Assembly (NCBI GenBank): GCA_964425745.1 | Contig: CAYRNW010000014.1 | Span: 1 to 64,000, forward strand | DNA from: CALCNS01 sp964425745 | GTDB lineage: Bacteria; Bacillota; JAAYKD01 | DNA: 64,000 bases | Reading direction: 5' to 3' | In this document: in pieces, positions 25,817-33,287 of the stretch | Layout of the letters: each line of letters begins with the position of its first letter | Numbering within the stretch: the first letter of the stretch is position 1 | Position numbers and translations under genes: made by a program | Notes under the pieces: generated by a model | What the model was told of the DNA's origin: nothing | The model's database searches: none | What the model saw: only the letters and a program-made list of their open reading frames with translations

Positions 25817-26647
25817 TTATGCAGATTTTGCTTTATCTTCGTTGCGTTTTACCATAAAATGTCCTATGTTCCCTAGGAAAATAAACCCGATAATCAATAA
25901 GTGAGCCATGGATTGAGCATCCATCATTGCCACAGGTCTTCCGGGTTTCCCGATTAAGAGCTCATATTCTGCAGCTGCCCGCAATCCACCTAATAACCCC
26001 ACCATTTGTCCGGAATTGTAATAAGGCATGGCAGAGGGGACACTGACCGTGACAACTCCCGCTGCAAATCGGATTCCCATGGGGTCTACGACTTGGCGGA
26101 TCCAGAGTGCCGGATCTCCCGAAGTAAACTGGTGCACAAAAGCAAAGTCCTTCACCGTTTTAACATTTTTCATAATGGGAAGTTCAGCAACCGTATTTCC
26201 CCGGACATCGGTTGTTATGGTTTGACTGTCTAAAGCAAAGAGACGAATTGCATTTTCTTCCCCGGCCAGATATCCCAAATTGGCAAAATCTGTGCCATAG
26301 GTCATACCCCGCTCTTCTAGTTTTTTAATAATTTGGTCCGCCATCATCGGACCTTCCGCACTAAAAGAAACACAGACGAATTTTATCCCGCGCATTGCCA
26401 AGTGTTCCACAACAGCAACCGGCACCACGTGGGCATCCAATCCCGCACCGGGACCGTAATCAAAGGACAATAGCATAATATCTTTCGCAGGGTCGAGCTC
26501 TTCAATGATATCATAGACTGCACGAGTTCTGTCGCTGATTAGAACCGGTAATCCTATGGGACGAACCAAAGGAACGGCACACACGACTAAAAGCAAAAGA
26601 TAAATGATGCGTCTGTCGATTTTTTGTAATCGTTCAAAAATATTCAA
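25817..26647 (-). CDS. Uncharacterised TM-soluble-TM protein, third gene of the DUF6754 operon
   Basis: A 276-aa protein beginning at TTG 26647, seven bases after AAAGGAGGTG. Helix 14-36 is followed by a 210-residue soluble domain and a final helix at about 250-270. The soluble part has alternating strands and helices (LLSFDYGPGAGLDAHVVPV, KFVCVSFSAEGP, AAGVVTVSVPSAMPYY). The stretch GVVTVSVPSAMPYYNSGQ followed by GLLGGLRAAAEYE lines up with IQVAITASTTQLPFF...GEELYAAGAYV in the first gene, so the two soluble domains are probably paralogous. Function unknown; no active-site residues can be assigned. Confidence 0.8.
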   Translation of the reverse strand: MNIFERLQKIDRRIIYLLLLVVCAVPLVRPIGLPVLISDRTRAVYDIIEELDPAKDIMLLSFDYGPGAGLDAHVVPVAVVEHLAMRGIKFVCVSFSAEGPMMADQIIKKLEERGMTYGTDFANLGYLAGEENAIRLFALDSQTITTDVRGNTVAELPIMKNVKTVKDFAFVHQFTSGDPALWIRQVVDPMGIRFAAGVVTVSVPSAMPYYNSGQMVGLLGGLRAAAEYELLIGKPGRPVAMMDAQSMAHLLIIGFIFLGNIGHFMVKRNEDKAKSA

Positions 26648-26680
26648 CCTTGGACACCTCCTTTTCCGGCGTTCCTGCGC

Positions 26681-27319
26681 CTATTGTGAACCACCTAGAT
26701 GCCCTCTTTCCAAACCCAGCAAAATTCGCAGGGCTGTAACAAAGCTTCCCAAGGCCGCGCCGATAACAATACCGCGTTGACCGGTCATATTCGGCACACT
26801 CAAGAGCCAGTTTTGGATTGCAGGGAATTTATCCCATATTTGAGCGCCAATGGGTGCTGCTCCCAGCATCACGACGACAGCGGAAACCAGTAAAATTGTT
26901 GCTTCAAGGTTGCGTGCTCTAAAAGCTCGATATGAAGAGGATGCGACATAAAAAGCTAAGCAAGCCCAAATACCTGAAGATAACGGAGAAAGGATATGGT
27001 TGTAGATTAAAGCATATCCATCTACTGCAACTTTATCTGCTGGGTTAATCTCAATATAGGATCTCCAAATACCATAAATCGCCATACTGCCCAAAAGGAT
27101 GATGCTGTTGATCCAGCCCTCACTCTTCCTGGCAATTTTGCGTCCATGAACACGCGATATATTAACGGAAGCTAGTCCCACCGCAAAAGCAGAGACAATG
27201 GTCATCCATGGACTGATATGATTCTTAAAAACTGCTGGTAACGGGCCAGTCGTGATCTGGCTAAGCATAACAATGATACCTACAACAAAAGTAATAATAA
27301 CCGGTAGTTGCTTGCGCAT
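26681..27319 (-). CDS. Uncharacterised polytopic membrane protein, second gene of the DUF6754 operon
   Basis: A 212-aa protein with about six membrane helices (about 6-25, 38-56, 70-90, 108-128, 138-158 and 184-204). ATG 27319 is chosen since AAGGAGG lies eight bases upstream; a GTG at 27328 overlaps that site. The central GRKIARKSEGW loop is basic and would face the cytoplasm. It is not a recognisable transporter family. The gene lies 40 bases after DUF6754 and 33 bases before the third gene, each with its own strong ribosome site. Confidence 0.8.
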   Translation of the reverse strand: MRKQLPVIITFVVGIIVMLSQITTGPLPAVFKNHISPWMTIVSAFAVGLASVNISRVHGRKIARKSEGWINSIILLGSMAIYGIWRSYIEINPADKVAVDGYALIYNHILSPLSSGIWACLAFYVASSSYRAFRARNLEATILLVSAVVVMLGAAPIGAQIWDKFPAIQNWLLSVPNMTGQRGIVIGAALGSFVTALRILLGLERGHLGGSQ

Positions 27320-27359
27320 GGTTTCCACCTCCTTATTGAATGTAAAAGTTTATTTGCTG

Positions 27360-28142
27360 TTAACGGATCAGCAGGTCTTTCAGTGCAGTACTTCCCATGG
27401 ATGTGAAAATCGTTCCTAAAATGATGACTGCGATGACCGCTAATTTGAAATAGTCTTGGGTTGCGATACCTCCCAGCTTGATCTTGTTCTGCGAGACGTA
27501 GGCACCGGCAGCATATAACTCTTCTCCAATAATGGTGTAATCACAAGCGGCTACAAAGAACGGAAGTTGTGTCGTAGATGCAGTGATGGCAACTTGAATG
27601 GCGCCGATTTGTGAACCGGCTTCGGCTAAAAGCAAAGATTCGCCCATGAACAACCCCGCCATAATGTTAGCAGCGGCTTTTTCACGATGCAAAATACCAA
27701 CCACACCCGATGTGTAAGCATCTTGGTTGTTAGAGATGAATCGAACGGTATTTTCCTGATACTTATCAGGATGACCGGCTGCCATAAAGCTTTGTTTTAC
27801 CGATTCTTGTGCTAAGGGGAATACGTTAGGTTGACGAATGGTGACGATTAAACCGGCATCATACTTTGCCGACAATCCTGCCACGTATTGCAATAATTCA
27901 ATGCCGGCAAAGGTTTCTGCAGCATTACTTGCTACTACATCCCCTAATCCGGGAGTAAAATGCACTGGTTTTCCCATTTCCGTCGCACGGCCAACCGCCT
28001 CTTCTACGGCATCCATACCCGAAATTCGACGCAATTTAATATTCATCTGACCACTACGAGATTGATTCATCACAAAAACAGCAACGGCAGCCCAAATAAT
28101 GAACATCCAAAATCCAAAAATATTACCTGGAGCGAGACCCAT
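27360..28142 (-). CDS. DUF6754 domain protein, first gene of a four-gene membrane operon
   Basis: A 260-aa protein starting at ATG 28142 behind AAAGGAGGTG. An N-terminal helix (6-24), a soluble domain of about 200 residues and a C-terminal helix (232-252) define the topology. The soluble domain contains HFTPGLGDVVASNAAETFAG, GLIVTIRQPNVFP, MAAGHPDKY and AGLFMGESLLLAEAGSQIGA, which I recognise as the DUF6754 family; no function is known for it. There is no Walker, nucleophile or metal motif. The strict co-linearity with three other membrane proteins suggests a multi-subunit complex in the cytoplasmic membrane. Confidence 0.82.
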   Translation of the reverse strand: MGLAPGNIFGFWMFIIWAAVAVFVMNQSRSGQMNIKLRRISGMDAVEEAVGRATEMGKPVHFTPGLGDVVASNAAETFAGIELLQYVAGLSAKYDAGLIVTIRQPNVFPLAQESVKQSFMAAGHPDKYQENTVRFISNNQDAYTSGVVGILHREKAAANIMAGLFMGESLLLAEAGSQIGAIQVAITASTTQLPFFVAACDYTIIGEELYAAGAYVSQNKIKLGGIATQDYFKLAVIAVIILGTIFTSMGSTALKDLLIR

Positions 28143-28565
28143 TTTTCTTCACCTCCTTTTTGGTCGGTCTATTTACAAAGGCTAAATGCTCGTGAGAACA
28201 TGAAGCCGGATGTATAAATTTGGCATGTTAAAAAATGGTTGTATAAGACAACTATTACCATTCTAACAATTTGTAACCTGATGATTTACATATTTTTGGC
28301 AAAAAGAAATTTATTGTTGTATGATTATTCTTCATAATAGTGATTTATTAAATTTCCCCCTCTATTCTACTGACATATGACGAACTCCTTCTGTTTTGAT
28401 AAAAATAAAAGAAATATTTCGTTAATTCATTTGTAACCAAACAAATAAAAAAGAGACGGGTCGCCCCTGCCAAGAGAATTTTATCCAGCTAGGGGACGGT
28501 TCTTACAGAACTGTCCCGGCTGGTAAAATTGTCTCAATAAGGGGGAGAACCGTCCCCAACTATAC
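28143..28565. other. Intergenic region upstream of the DUF6754 operon
   Basis: This stretch of 423 bases holds about 310 bases of AT-rich DNA and then a REP-like element (28453-28557). A GTTGT-N5-ACAAC inverted repeat lies at 28238-28252, within a possible minus-strand promoter (TTGTTA then TATACA about 18 bases on). No reading frame or RNA gene is apparent. The leader of the operon is probably about 90 bases long if that promoter is real. Confidence 0.45.
28453..28557. repeat. REP-like nested palindrome, copy 3 (5' flank of the DUF6754 operon)
   Basis: The outer arms GAGACGGGTCGCCCCTGCC...AGAATTTTA and TAAAATTGTCTCAATAAGGG repeat those of copy 2 at 25063-25166 in the same orientation. The inner palindrome (28484-28524) is nearly identical to the reverse complement of copy 2's inner palindrome. 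It separates the DUF6754 operon from the end of the TetR gene. Confidence 0.85.
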
Positions 28566-29189
28566 TTATTGTATTCCGTGTTTAAGAAGATCGATTAAGT
28601 TATCGATTTCAGCAAGGATTTCCTCTTCGCTGCTTTCGGGATCGATCACCTGATCGATCGAATCCAGCAATGCTGTAATGATGCTGGCCACCAAAACCGT
28701 TGAAGTCTCTTTTCGTATCTTGCCTTGCGCTTTCGACATTTCAATCATGGCATGAATCGCATTTTGCGACATTCCACCAAATTCTTCGCGTAATTGCCGC
28801 TTAATCTCTTCCTCTTCCGCCATATATTTGCGCCACAAGCCCAAATAGCGCTGTTCTTTTTGGGCAAATCGCAAAGAAATCAAGGCCAAATTGCGAAAAT
28901 CTTCAAAGAAATCCGCGCCCATCCCCTGAATATTCTGAGCAGAGATCAGGGCTAATTTCTCTACCGCCATACGCTCCATGAGCGATAAATAGAGGTCCAA
29001 TTTGTCGTAAAACCGGTAATAAAAACTGCCCTTGTTCATCCCAGCCTTACGAATGATCTCATTCAGGGATGCTTCGCGAAAGGCTTGGCTCGCAAACGCT
29101 TCCAACGCTGCATTCCATAAGTTCTCTTGATTGATCAGCGGATTCTGTGTCTGCTCCGCCTTCCACTTCATCTTACTTGTGCTACTCAT
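28566..29189 (-). CDS. TetR-family repressor of the ABC exporter operon
   Basis: A 207-aa regulator. The helix-turn-helix lies at about 25-70 (ASLNEIIRKAGMNKGSFYYRF); the remaining helices form the ligand-binding domain with a Glu-rich C-terminus. It starts at ATG 29189, whose ATGA overlaps the stop of the small protein gene, and is the last gene of a five-gene operon. Two operator-like palindromes at the operon promoter (32148-32208) contain GACCAGTC/GACTGGT sequences typical of TetR-type sites, so autoregulation is likely. The inducer is presumably a substrate of the exporter. Confidence 0.88.
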   Translation of the reverse strand: MSSTSKMKWKAEQTQNPLINQENLWNAALEAFASQAFREASLNEIIRKAGMNKGSFYYRFYDKLDLYLSLMERMAVEKLALISAQNIQGMGADFFEDFRNLALISLRFAQKEQRYLGLWRKYMAEEEEIKRQLREEFGGMSQNAIHAMIEMSKAQGKIRKETSTVLVASIITALLDSIDQVIDPESSEEEILAEIDNLIDLLKHGIQ

Positions 29190-29326
29190 TCGTCATCCTT
29201 CTCCAAAAGCTTGGCACGTTCCGCTTTCTTGTCAGCCTGCTGCTTTAACCACTTCGGCACATACCAGATCTTAAAAGCCGCTAGCAAAACCACGCCTGCA
29301 ATAATCCAATACCAATAGGTTTCCAT
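29186..29326 (-). CDS. Small single-span membrane protein, 46 aa
   Basis: This short gene starts at ATG 29326, a few bases after GGAGGTGA, and ends at TGA 29186-29188, overlapping the TetR start as ATGA. It encodes one membrane helix (WYWIIAGVVLLAAFKIWYV, residues 5-23) followed by a highly charged cytoplasmic tail rich in Lys, Arg and Glu. Its ribosome site overlaps the stop codon of the permease upstream, so it is translated as part of the operon. It may be an accessory subunit of the ABC exporter; there is no family match I can name. Confidence 0.75.
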   Translation of the reverse strand: METYWYWIIAGVVLLAAFKIWYVPKWLKQQADKKAERAKLLEKDDE

Positions 29327-29331
29327 GTAAT

Positions 29332-30321
29332 TCACCTCCATCCCTTCCACAATGTTCGTTTACGAAAGAGCCCAGCCGCAGCCAAAGCCCAGGGAACCCC
29401 TACAAGAAGCGATAACCCCATTTGCCCCCACGCGCTACCTCCATTGAAAATCGTCTCGAGCGCCTTAGCTTGCCAATACATGGGAACGGGGTAATAAAAG
29501 AACTGCCACCTCTCTGCTACAAAGAAGGCTGTAATCGGTATCATCAGCATCAATGGCATGAGGAGCTTCATAACCCCAATCGCGGCAATTTGGTTGTTTG
29601 CAAAAGCCGGAATCACAAAAACACTAAATCCACATACGCCAATGCCCATGAGCGACAAGAGCACCAGATTCGGTAATTCCTGCCACGCACCAATCACCAT
29701 GGCACTCGAGGCAACCCCCACCACACTAATCAGCATGGCCGGCATCCATTTCAAGACCATATATTTCAGCAATCCAACCGAGCTAACCGTCAAAGCTTGA
29801 ATCATCCGATTTTCGCGTTCGTCTACCACCGAAAGGCCTAATGTAGCACCCCCTACAAACAACGCTAACAAGAACATGCTCATACGGGTCAGGCGATACG
29901 CCCAGCTTCCTTGTCCGACCACGGTTTCATTTGTAAACGATGGCACCTCCGCCGCGACAACCTTGCCCACTAAAGTCTGAACAGCGAAGGCGAAGGAATC
30001 CCCTTCATTGCCTTCTACAAGAATGGTTACTTTTTCATCCTGCCAAATCAGACCGGCAATCGCATCGGGTCCTTCGACCCTTTGAATCACCTCATCTTGG
30101 GTTTTTAGGCGTTCTAGATCTGCCACTTGTTCTAATTTCATCTGAATCTCTTGGGGGATCTCATCCATAATCACCAAGCGCTGAGTGCTGCTTTGCAACC
30201 TACCAAAAACCATCAGGAAAACCAGAGCTAAGAGCGCCGGTGCAAGGGCCATATATAAAGAAATCCCGTTACGCGAAATGATTACAAACTCTTTTCGGAT
30301 TCCACTCAGTATTGACTTCAT
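29332..30321 (-). CDS. ABC-2 type exporter permease (second subunit)
   Basis: A 329-aa permease with one N-terminal helix (about 20-40), a large extracytoplasmic domain (about 45-160) and five C-terminal helices, the layout of ABC2_membrane_3 proteins. ATG 30321 overlaps the TGA of the first permease (ATGA) and has GGAGGTG about eight bases upstream. The reading frame extends upstream to 30423, but this has no ribosome site and overlaps the first permease. It probably forms a heterodimer with the 30318-31286 product. Confidence 0.88.
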   Translation of the reverse strand: MKSILSGIRKEFVIISRNGISLYMALAPALLALVFLMVFGRLQSSTQRLVIMDEIPQEIQMKLEQVADLERLKTQDEVIQRVEGPDAIAGLIWQDEKVTILVEGNEGDSFAFAVQTLVGKVVAAEVPSFTNETVVGQGSWAYRLTRMSMFLLALFVGGATLGLSVVDERENRMIQALTVSSVGLLKYMVLKWMPAMLISVVGVASSAMVIGAWQELPNLVLLSLMGIGVCGFSVFVIPAFANNQIAAIGVMKLLMPLMLMIPITAFFVAERWQFFYYPVPMYWQAKALETIFNGGSAWGQMGLSLLVGVPWALAAAGLFRKRTLWKGWR

Positions 30322-31286
30322 ACCCACGCACCTCCTTTGTGGAAAAAGACTCGGTGAACTGATAGATAGGCTAAGAATAGTAAGAGACCTGTCCATACCA
30401 GCATCGGCAATACACTGCTCCATTGCAGGCCACTACCGAAGAGGATGTCATCATAGGCACTCAAAAATGGATATGACGGCAAAAACTTCATCCAAAGAAG
30501 CTGCGAAGAAGGATTGCTGTAGCCGACGCCGCTGAGCATGTTCAGGGTAAGTAACACGGCCGTGGAAAAGAACCATCCGTTCATGTCACGAAAAAAGGGC
30601 GTGATCACCAAACCCATCAGGGCAAAAATCGCACTGCCTAGAGCACTAATCAAGAAAAAGGTCAGCCAGTTCAAGGAAAAACCTACCGTGAACAGCGCCA
30701 TCAGCCCGGCATACAAGCTGCCGATTAGAGCAAACAAAACCAGTTTCCCTGCAATGTAACGATGCACACCGATAGGAGAAATGCGCATGGCTTTCACCGT
30801 TTCCTCTTGCTTTTCTGCAAGCATCAAGGTTCCGGCGAGTATAAAACTCAAGATTAACGCTTCAAAGGTGATTAACATCGGCACCATCTGTAAGTTGAAG
30901 GGAATCGCCTCTTGTGGATTCAGGCTCTCCGTTCGAATCGGCTCTAATCCTGCCTGTAAGGAAACCACCAAGGCTGTCACGGTTTTCTCGGAAAGCCCTG
31001 GATGTAAAACAACGGTCTGGCCTTGGTCGTCAACCAAAAAACCGATGGCTTGTTGTTCTGCAACTGCCTTTCGTACGGCGGCTTCGCTCTCCATCGTTTG
31101 ACTGACTTGCGCATAGGCTGGAGCTTGGAATGAAACGAGCAGTGGCGGGCTCACTTCCATGCTTTTGGGAAAGACAAAGTGGATGGCCAACAAAATCAGA
31201 ATCAGGGTCACCGAGACTACCCAAAACAAGGCGTTTTTTAAAAGGCGACGAAAATCTTGTTGCACCAATGCAAAAATCGCGGTCAT
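30318..31286 (-). CDS. ABC-2 type exporter permease (first subunit)
   Basis: A 322-aa permease with helix 1 at about 18-40, an extracytoplasmic domain (45-170) and five or more helices in the C-terminal half. It starts at ATG 31286, whose ATGA overlaps the stop of the ATPase gene, with AAGGAG upstream. Together with the second permease and the ATPase it makes a complete export system for lipids, drugs or peptides; the substrate cannot be read from the sequence. Confidence 0.88.
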   Translation of the reverse strand: MTAIFALVQQDFRRLLKNALFWVVSVTLILILLAIHFVFPKSMEVSPPLLVSFQAPAYAQVSQTMESEAAVRKAVAEQQAIGFLVDDQGQTVVLHPGLSEKTVTALVVSLQAGLEPIRTESLNPQEAIPFNLQMVPMLITFEALILSFILAGTLMLAEKQEETVKAMRISPIGVHRYIAGKLVLFALIGSLYAGLMALFTVGFSLNWLTFFLISALGSAIFALMGLVITPFFRDMNGWFFSTAVLLTLNMLSGVGYSNPSSQLLWMKFLPSYPFLSAYDDILFGSGLQWSSVLPMLVWTGLLLFLAYLSVHRVFFHKGGAWV

Positions 31287-32131
31287 GCTTTCAACTCCTT
31301 CCCGGTTACACGCAGGAAGATCTCCTCTAAGGTCGCTTCCATGGAATGGACTTTGATCACTTCGTGCTCGCGCAAGAAATCACTGAGTGCCTGCGGTTGC
31401 TTTAAATCAAAATAGGTTTCGACTTCCTGTCCTTCTTGCAAGGTAACCACCTTCACACCGGTGGTGCCGTAGGCTAATTTCAGCGCATTGGGGGCATCCA
31501 TGGCTTGAATGGTTCCGTCCGATAGAAAAGCAACCGTATCACAAAGGGTATCGGCCAATTCCATGTTATGAGTGGTTAAAAAGACCGTCGCTCCACGCTG
31601 GGCTTGCTCACGGATCAGCTCCCGAACCAACAACGCCGAAGAAGGATCCAGGCCACTGGTAGGTTCATCTAAAAAGAGAAAATCCGCTTGGTTGATTAAG
31701 GCTCGCACCAAGGTCAGCCGCTGCCTCATACCCTTAGAATACTCCGATGCCTTCTTGTGAGCCGCCTCTCGCAGGCCCACACGGTCCAACAACTTGAGCG
31801 GGTCTAAGGTTGGCACAGAAAACTGAGCAGCGAAATAGGCTAAATTCTCATAGCCCGTCAAGCTGCTGTACACATTGGGTTGCTCAAAGGAAACACCCAC
31901 TCGATTGAAAAACGAGGTCTTTAAGTCGCGAACCGATTGTGTGTCATACAGAACCTCGCCTTTTTGTAAAGTCAGTAACCCGGTCATGATGTTTTGCACG
32001 GTTGATTTTCCGGCTCCGCTAGGACCCAGAAACCCAAATATTTTGCCACTTTCTGCAGTAAAAGAGATATCGGCTACTGCATAATGGCCTTTGCCTTCAT
32101 AATCATGATATAGATTTTTTACGGTAATCAT
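31283..32131 (-). CDS. ABC exporter ATP-binding protein
   Basis: A 282-aa ATPase, the first gene of the operon, starting at ATG 32131 after AGGAGG. Walker A is GPSGAGKS (about 36-43), the signature is YSKGMRQRL, Walker B is LFLDEPTSGLD and the switch His lies in TTHNMELAD. A C-terminal extension after residue 220 is typical for ABC-2 drug or lantibiotic exporters. Expression is probably controlled by the operon's own TetR protein acting at the palindromic promoter upstream. Confidence 0.93.
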   Translation of the reverse strand: MITVKNLYHDYEGKGHYAVADISFTAESGKIFGFLGPSGAGKSTVQNIMTGLLTLQKGEVLYDTQSVRDLKTSFFNRVGVSFEQPNVYSSLTGYENLAYFAAQFSVPTLDPLKLLDRVGLREAAHKKASEYSKGMRQRLTLVRALINQADFLFLDEPTSGLDPSSALLVRELIREQAQRGATVFLTTHNMELADTLCDTVAFLSDGTIQAMDAPNALKLAYGTTGVKVVTLQEGQEVETYFDLKQPQALSDFLREHEVIKVHSMEATLEEIFLRVTGKELKA

Positions 32132-32147
32132 CTGAACATCCTCCTAT

Positions 32148-32163
32148 TTGACCGACTGGTTTA
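32148..32163. promoter_or_regulatory. TetR-type operator, downstream site
   Basis: TTTGACCGACTGGTTTA contains the near-palindrome ACCGACTGGT and lies between the -10 box and the ATPase start. It shares GACC/GGT half-sites with the larger palindrome at 32171-32208. Confidence 0.55.
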
Positions 32164-32168
32164 ATTGG

Positions 32169-32197
32169 ATTATACACCCTCTTGACCAGTCAGTCAA
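32169..32197 (-). promoter_or_regulatory. Consensus sigma-A promoter of the ABC/TetR operon
   Basis: On the minus strand TTGACT (32197-32192), exactly 17 bases, then TATAAT (32174-32169). Both boxes fall inside a perfect palindrome, so the repressor site and promoter are the same DNA. Confidence 0.9.
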
Positions 32198-32208
32198 GAG
32201 GGTGTATA
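32171..32208. promoter_or_regulatory. Perfect 16-bp palindromic operator over the promoter
   Basis: TATACACCCTCTTGAC / GTCAAGAGGGTGTATA are perfectly complementary arms around CAGTCA. The core CTTGACCAGTCAGTCAAG resembles TetR-family operators. It covers the -35 and part of the -10 box of the ABC operon, a position where a bound dimer would block RNA polymerase. Confidence 0.7.
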
Positions 32209-32219
32209 AAAAAAAGATA

Positions 32220-32300
32220 GGGGACGGTTCTCCCCTTCGCCCACCGGGACAGTTCTTTCAAAACCGTCCCTTGGTGGGCTAAAAGGGGAGAACCGTCCCC
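32220..32300. repeat. REP-like nested palindrome, copy 4
   Basis: Outer arms GGGGACGGTTCTCCCC / GGGGAGAACCGTCCCC enclose an inner palindrome GCCCACC...GGTGGGC with GGGACAGTTCTTTCAAAACC. The inner part is the reverse complement of that in copy 1 (21248-21331). It sits between the ABC promoter and the end of the downstream cyclase gene. Confidence 0.85.
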
Positions 32301-32313
32301 AAGAAAATAAAAA

Positions 32314-33198
32314 TTACTCTGCAACGGTACGATTGCGTCCGGACTCTTTGGCTTTGTATAAATTCTGATCAGCATCTTCAATCGCCTTGGTCACCGTGCT
32401 GTCGGTATCATGAATGAAATTTAGACCAAAACTGCACGTAACTTGCAATCTATGCTCTCCACACACAAAAGCATGCTCTTGAATAGTATGACGAATCTGC
32501 TCTACCATTTGCAACACTTCAGCTTTTTCAGCAAATCGTACAATCATCATAAACTCTTCCCCACCATAACGAGCCACCCAATTTACCGGGTCTTTGACCT
32601 CTCTTTGCAAAATCACTGCCAGTTCTTTGAGCACACAATCCCCTACCAGATGCCCATAGGTGTCATTAATTCTTTTAAATCGATCAAGATCGGCCATGAT
32701 AATCGAAATGGGTTGGTTATGCAGCTTGGCTTGATACAAATCTGCCGGCAGGCGCTCGGCAATGAAACGGCGATTATAAAGGCCGGTCAATTCATCGGTG
32801 ACCATTTTCGCATTGACCACTCTAATATATTCATGCAGATCCATCGCGCCCTGATCTTCAAAAAGCAAAATCCGATCTTCCGTAATATCTTTCATCATTT
32901 CTACGATGAAGCTTTCTCCCTTCAATTCCATGGGAATCGCCTGTACAAAATAAGTGCGACCTTCTGCAATCTCAATTTTGGAAACGACCTTTTTCTCTGC
33001 CACCGCACGCATGGAAACACAATTCTCACACGGTATTTGCTTGTTCCAAAAAGCATAGCATGTTGTAGCCGGTGCGCAACTTCCATCGGTTTCGCTCATT
33101 CGAGCTTCTTTTTTCTCTGGGTCAACGATTCGAATAAACGTATAAAGGTTTTCGAAGATCGATAACCGTTCTATAACTTCTTGTAAAATTTCTTGCAT
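32314..33198 (-). CDS. Diguanylate cyclase with four-cysteine sensory domain
   Basis: A 294-aa soluble protein. The N-terminal half is PAS-like and carries cysteines at about 41, 47, 57 and 60 (SCAPATTC then CENC), a spacing that suggests a metal or Fe-S/haem ligand set. The GGDEF domain (about 130-290) has DELTGLYNRRF, DLDRFKRIND and the active GGEEF motif. The start is uncertain: ATG 33198 stands 14 bases after GAGGAG, and an in-frame GTG at 33213 abuts it. It is a single-gene unit; redox or metal control of c-di-GMP synthesis is plausible. Confidence 0.88.
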   Translation of the reverse strand: MQEILQEVIERLSIFENLYTFIRIVDPEKKEARMSETDGSCAPATTCYAFWNKQIPCENCVSMRAVAEKKVVSKIEIAEGRTYFVQAIPMELKGESFIVEMMKDITEDRILLFEDQGAMDLHEYIRVVNAKMVTDELTGLYNRRFIAERLPADLYQAKLHNQPISIIMADLDRFKRINDTYGHLVGDCVLKELAVILQREVKDPVNWVARYGGEEFMMIVRFAEKAEVLQMVEQIRHTIQEHAFVCGEHRLQVTCSFGLNFIHDTDSTVTKAIEDADQNLYKAKESGRNRTVAE

Positions 33199-33287
33199 TC
33201 TATAAATTTCCACTCCTCAAGTTCTCATCAATATCTATTTTAGATTCTCGACTCAAGGTGTGAATTCCTCTAAAGAGTCGTTGCCGC

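Noticed and set aside
30322..30423. Upstream extension of the second ABC permease to 30423
   Set aside because: The extension overlaps the first permease by 106 bases and lacks a ribosome site; the ATGA start at 30321 has GGAGGTG and gives a normal N-terminal helix.
21248..32300. GGGGAC palindromes read as a CRISPR array or composite transposon
   Set aside because: There is no regular spacer/repeat unit and no cas gene, integrase or transposase; the copies are dispersed palindromes at operon ends.
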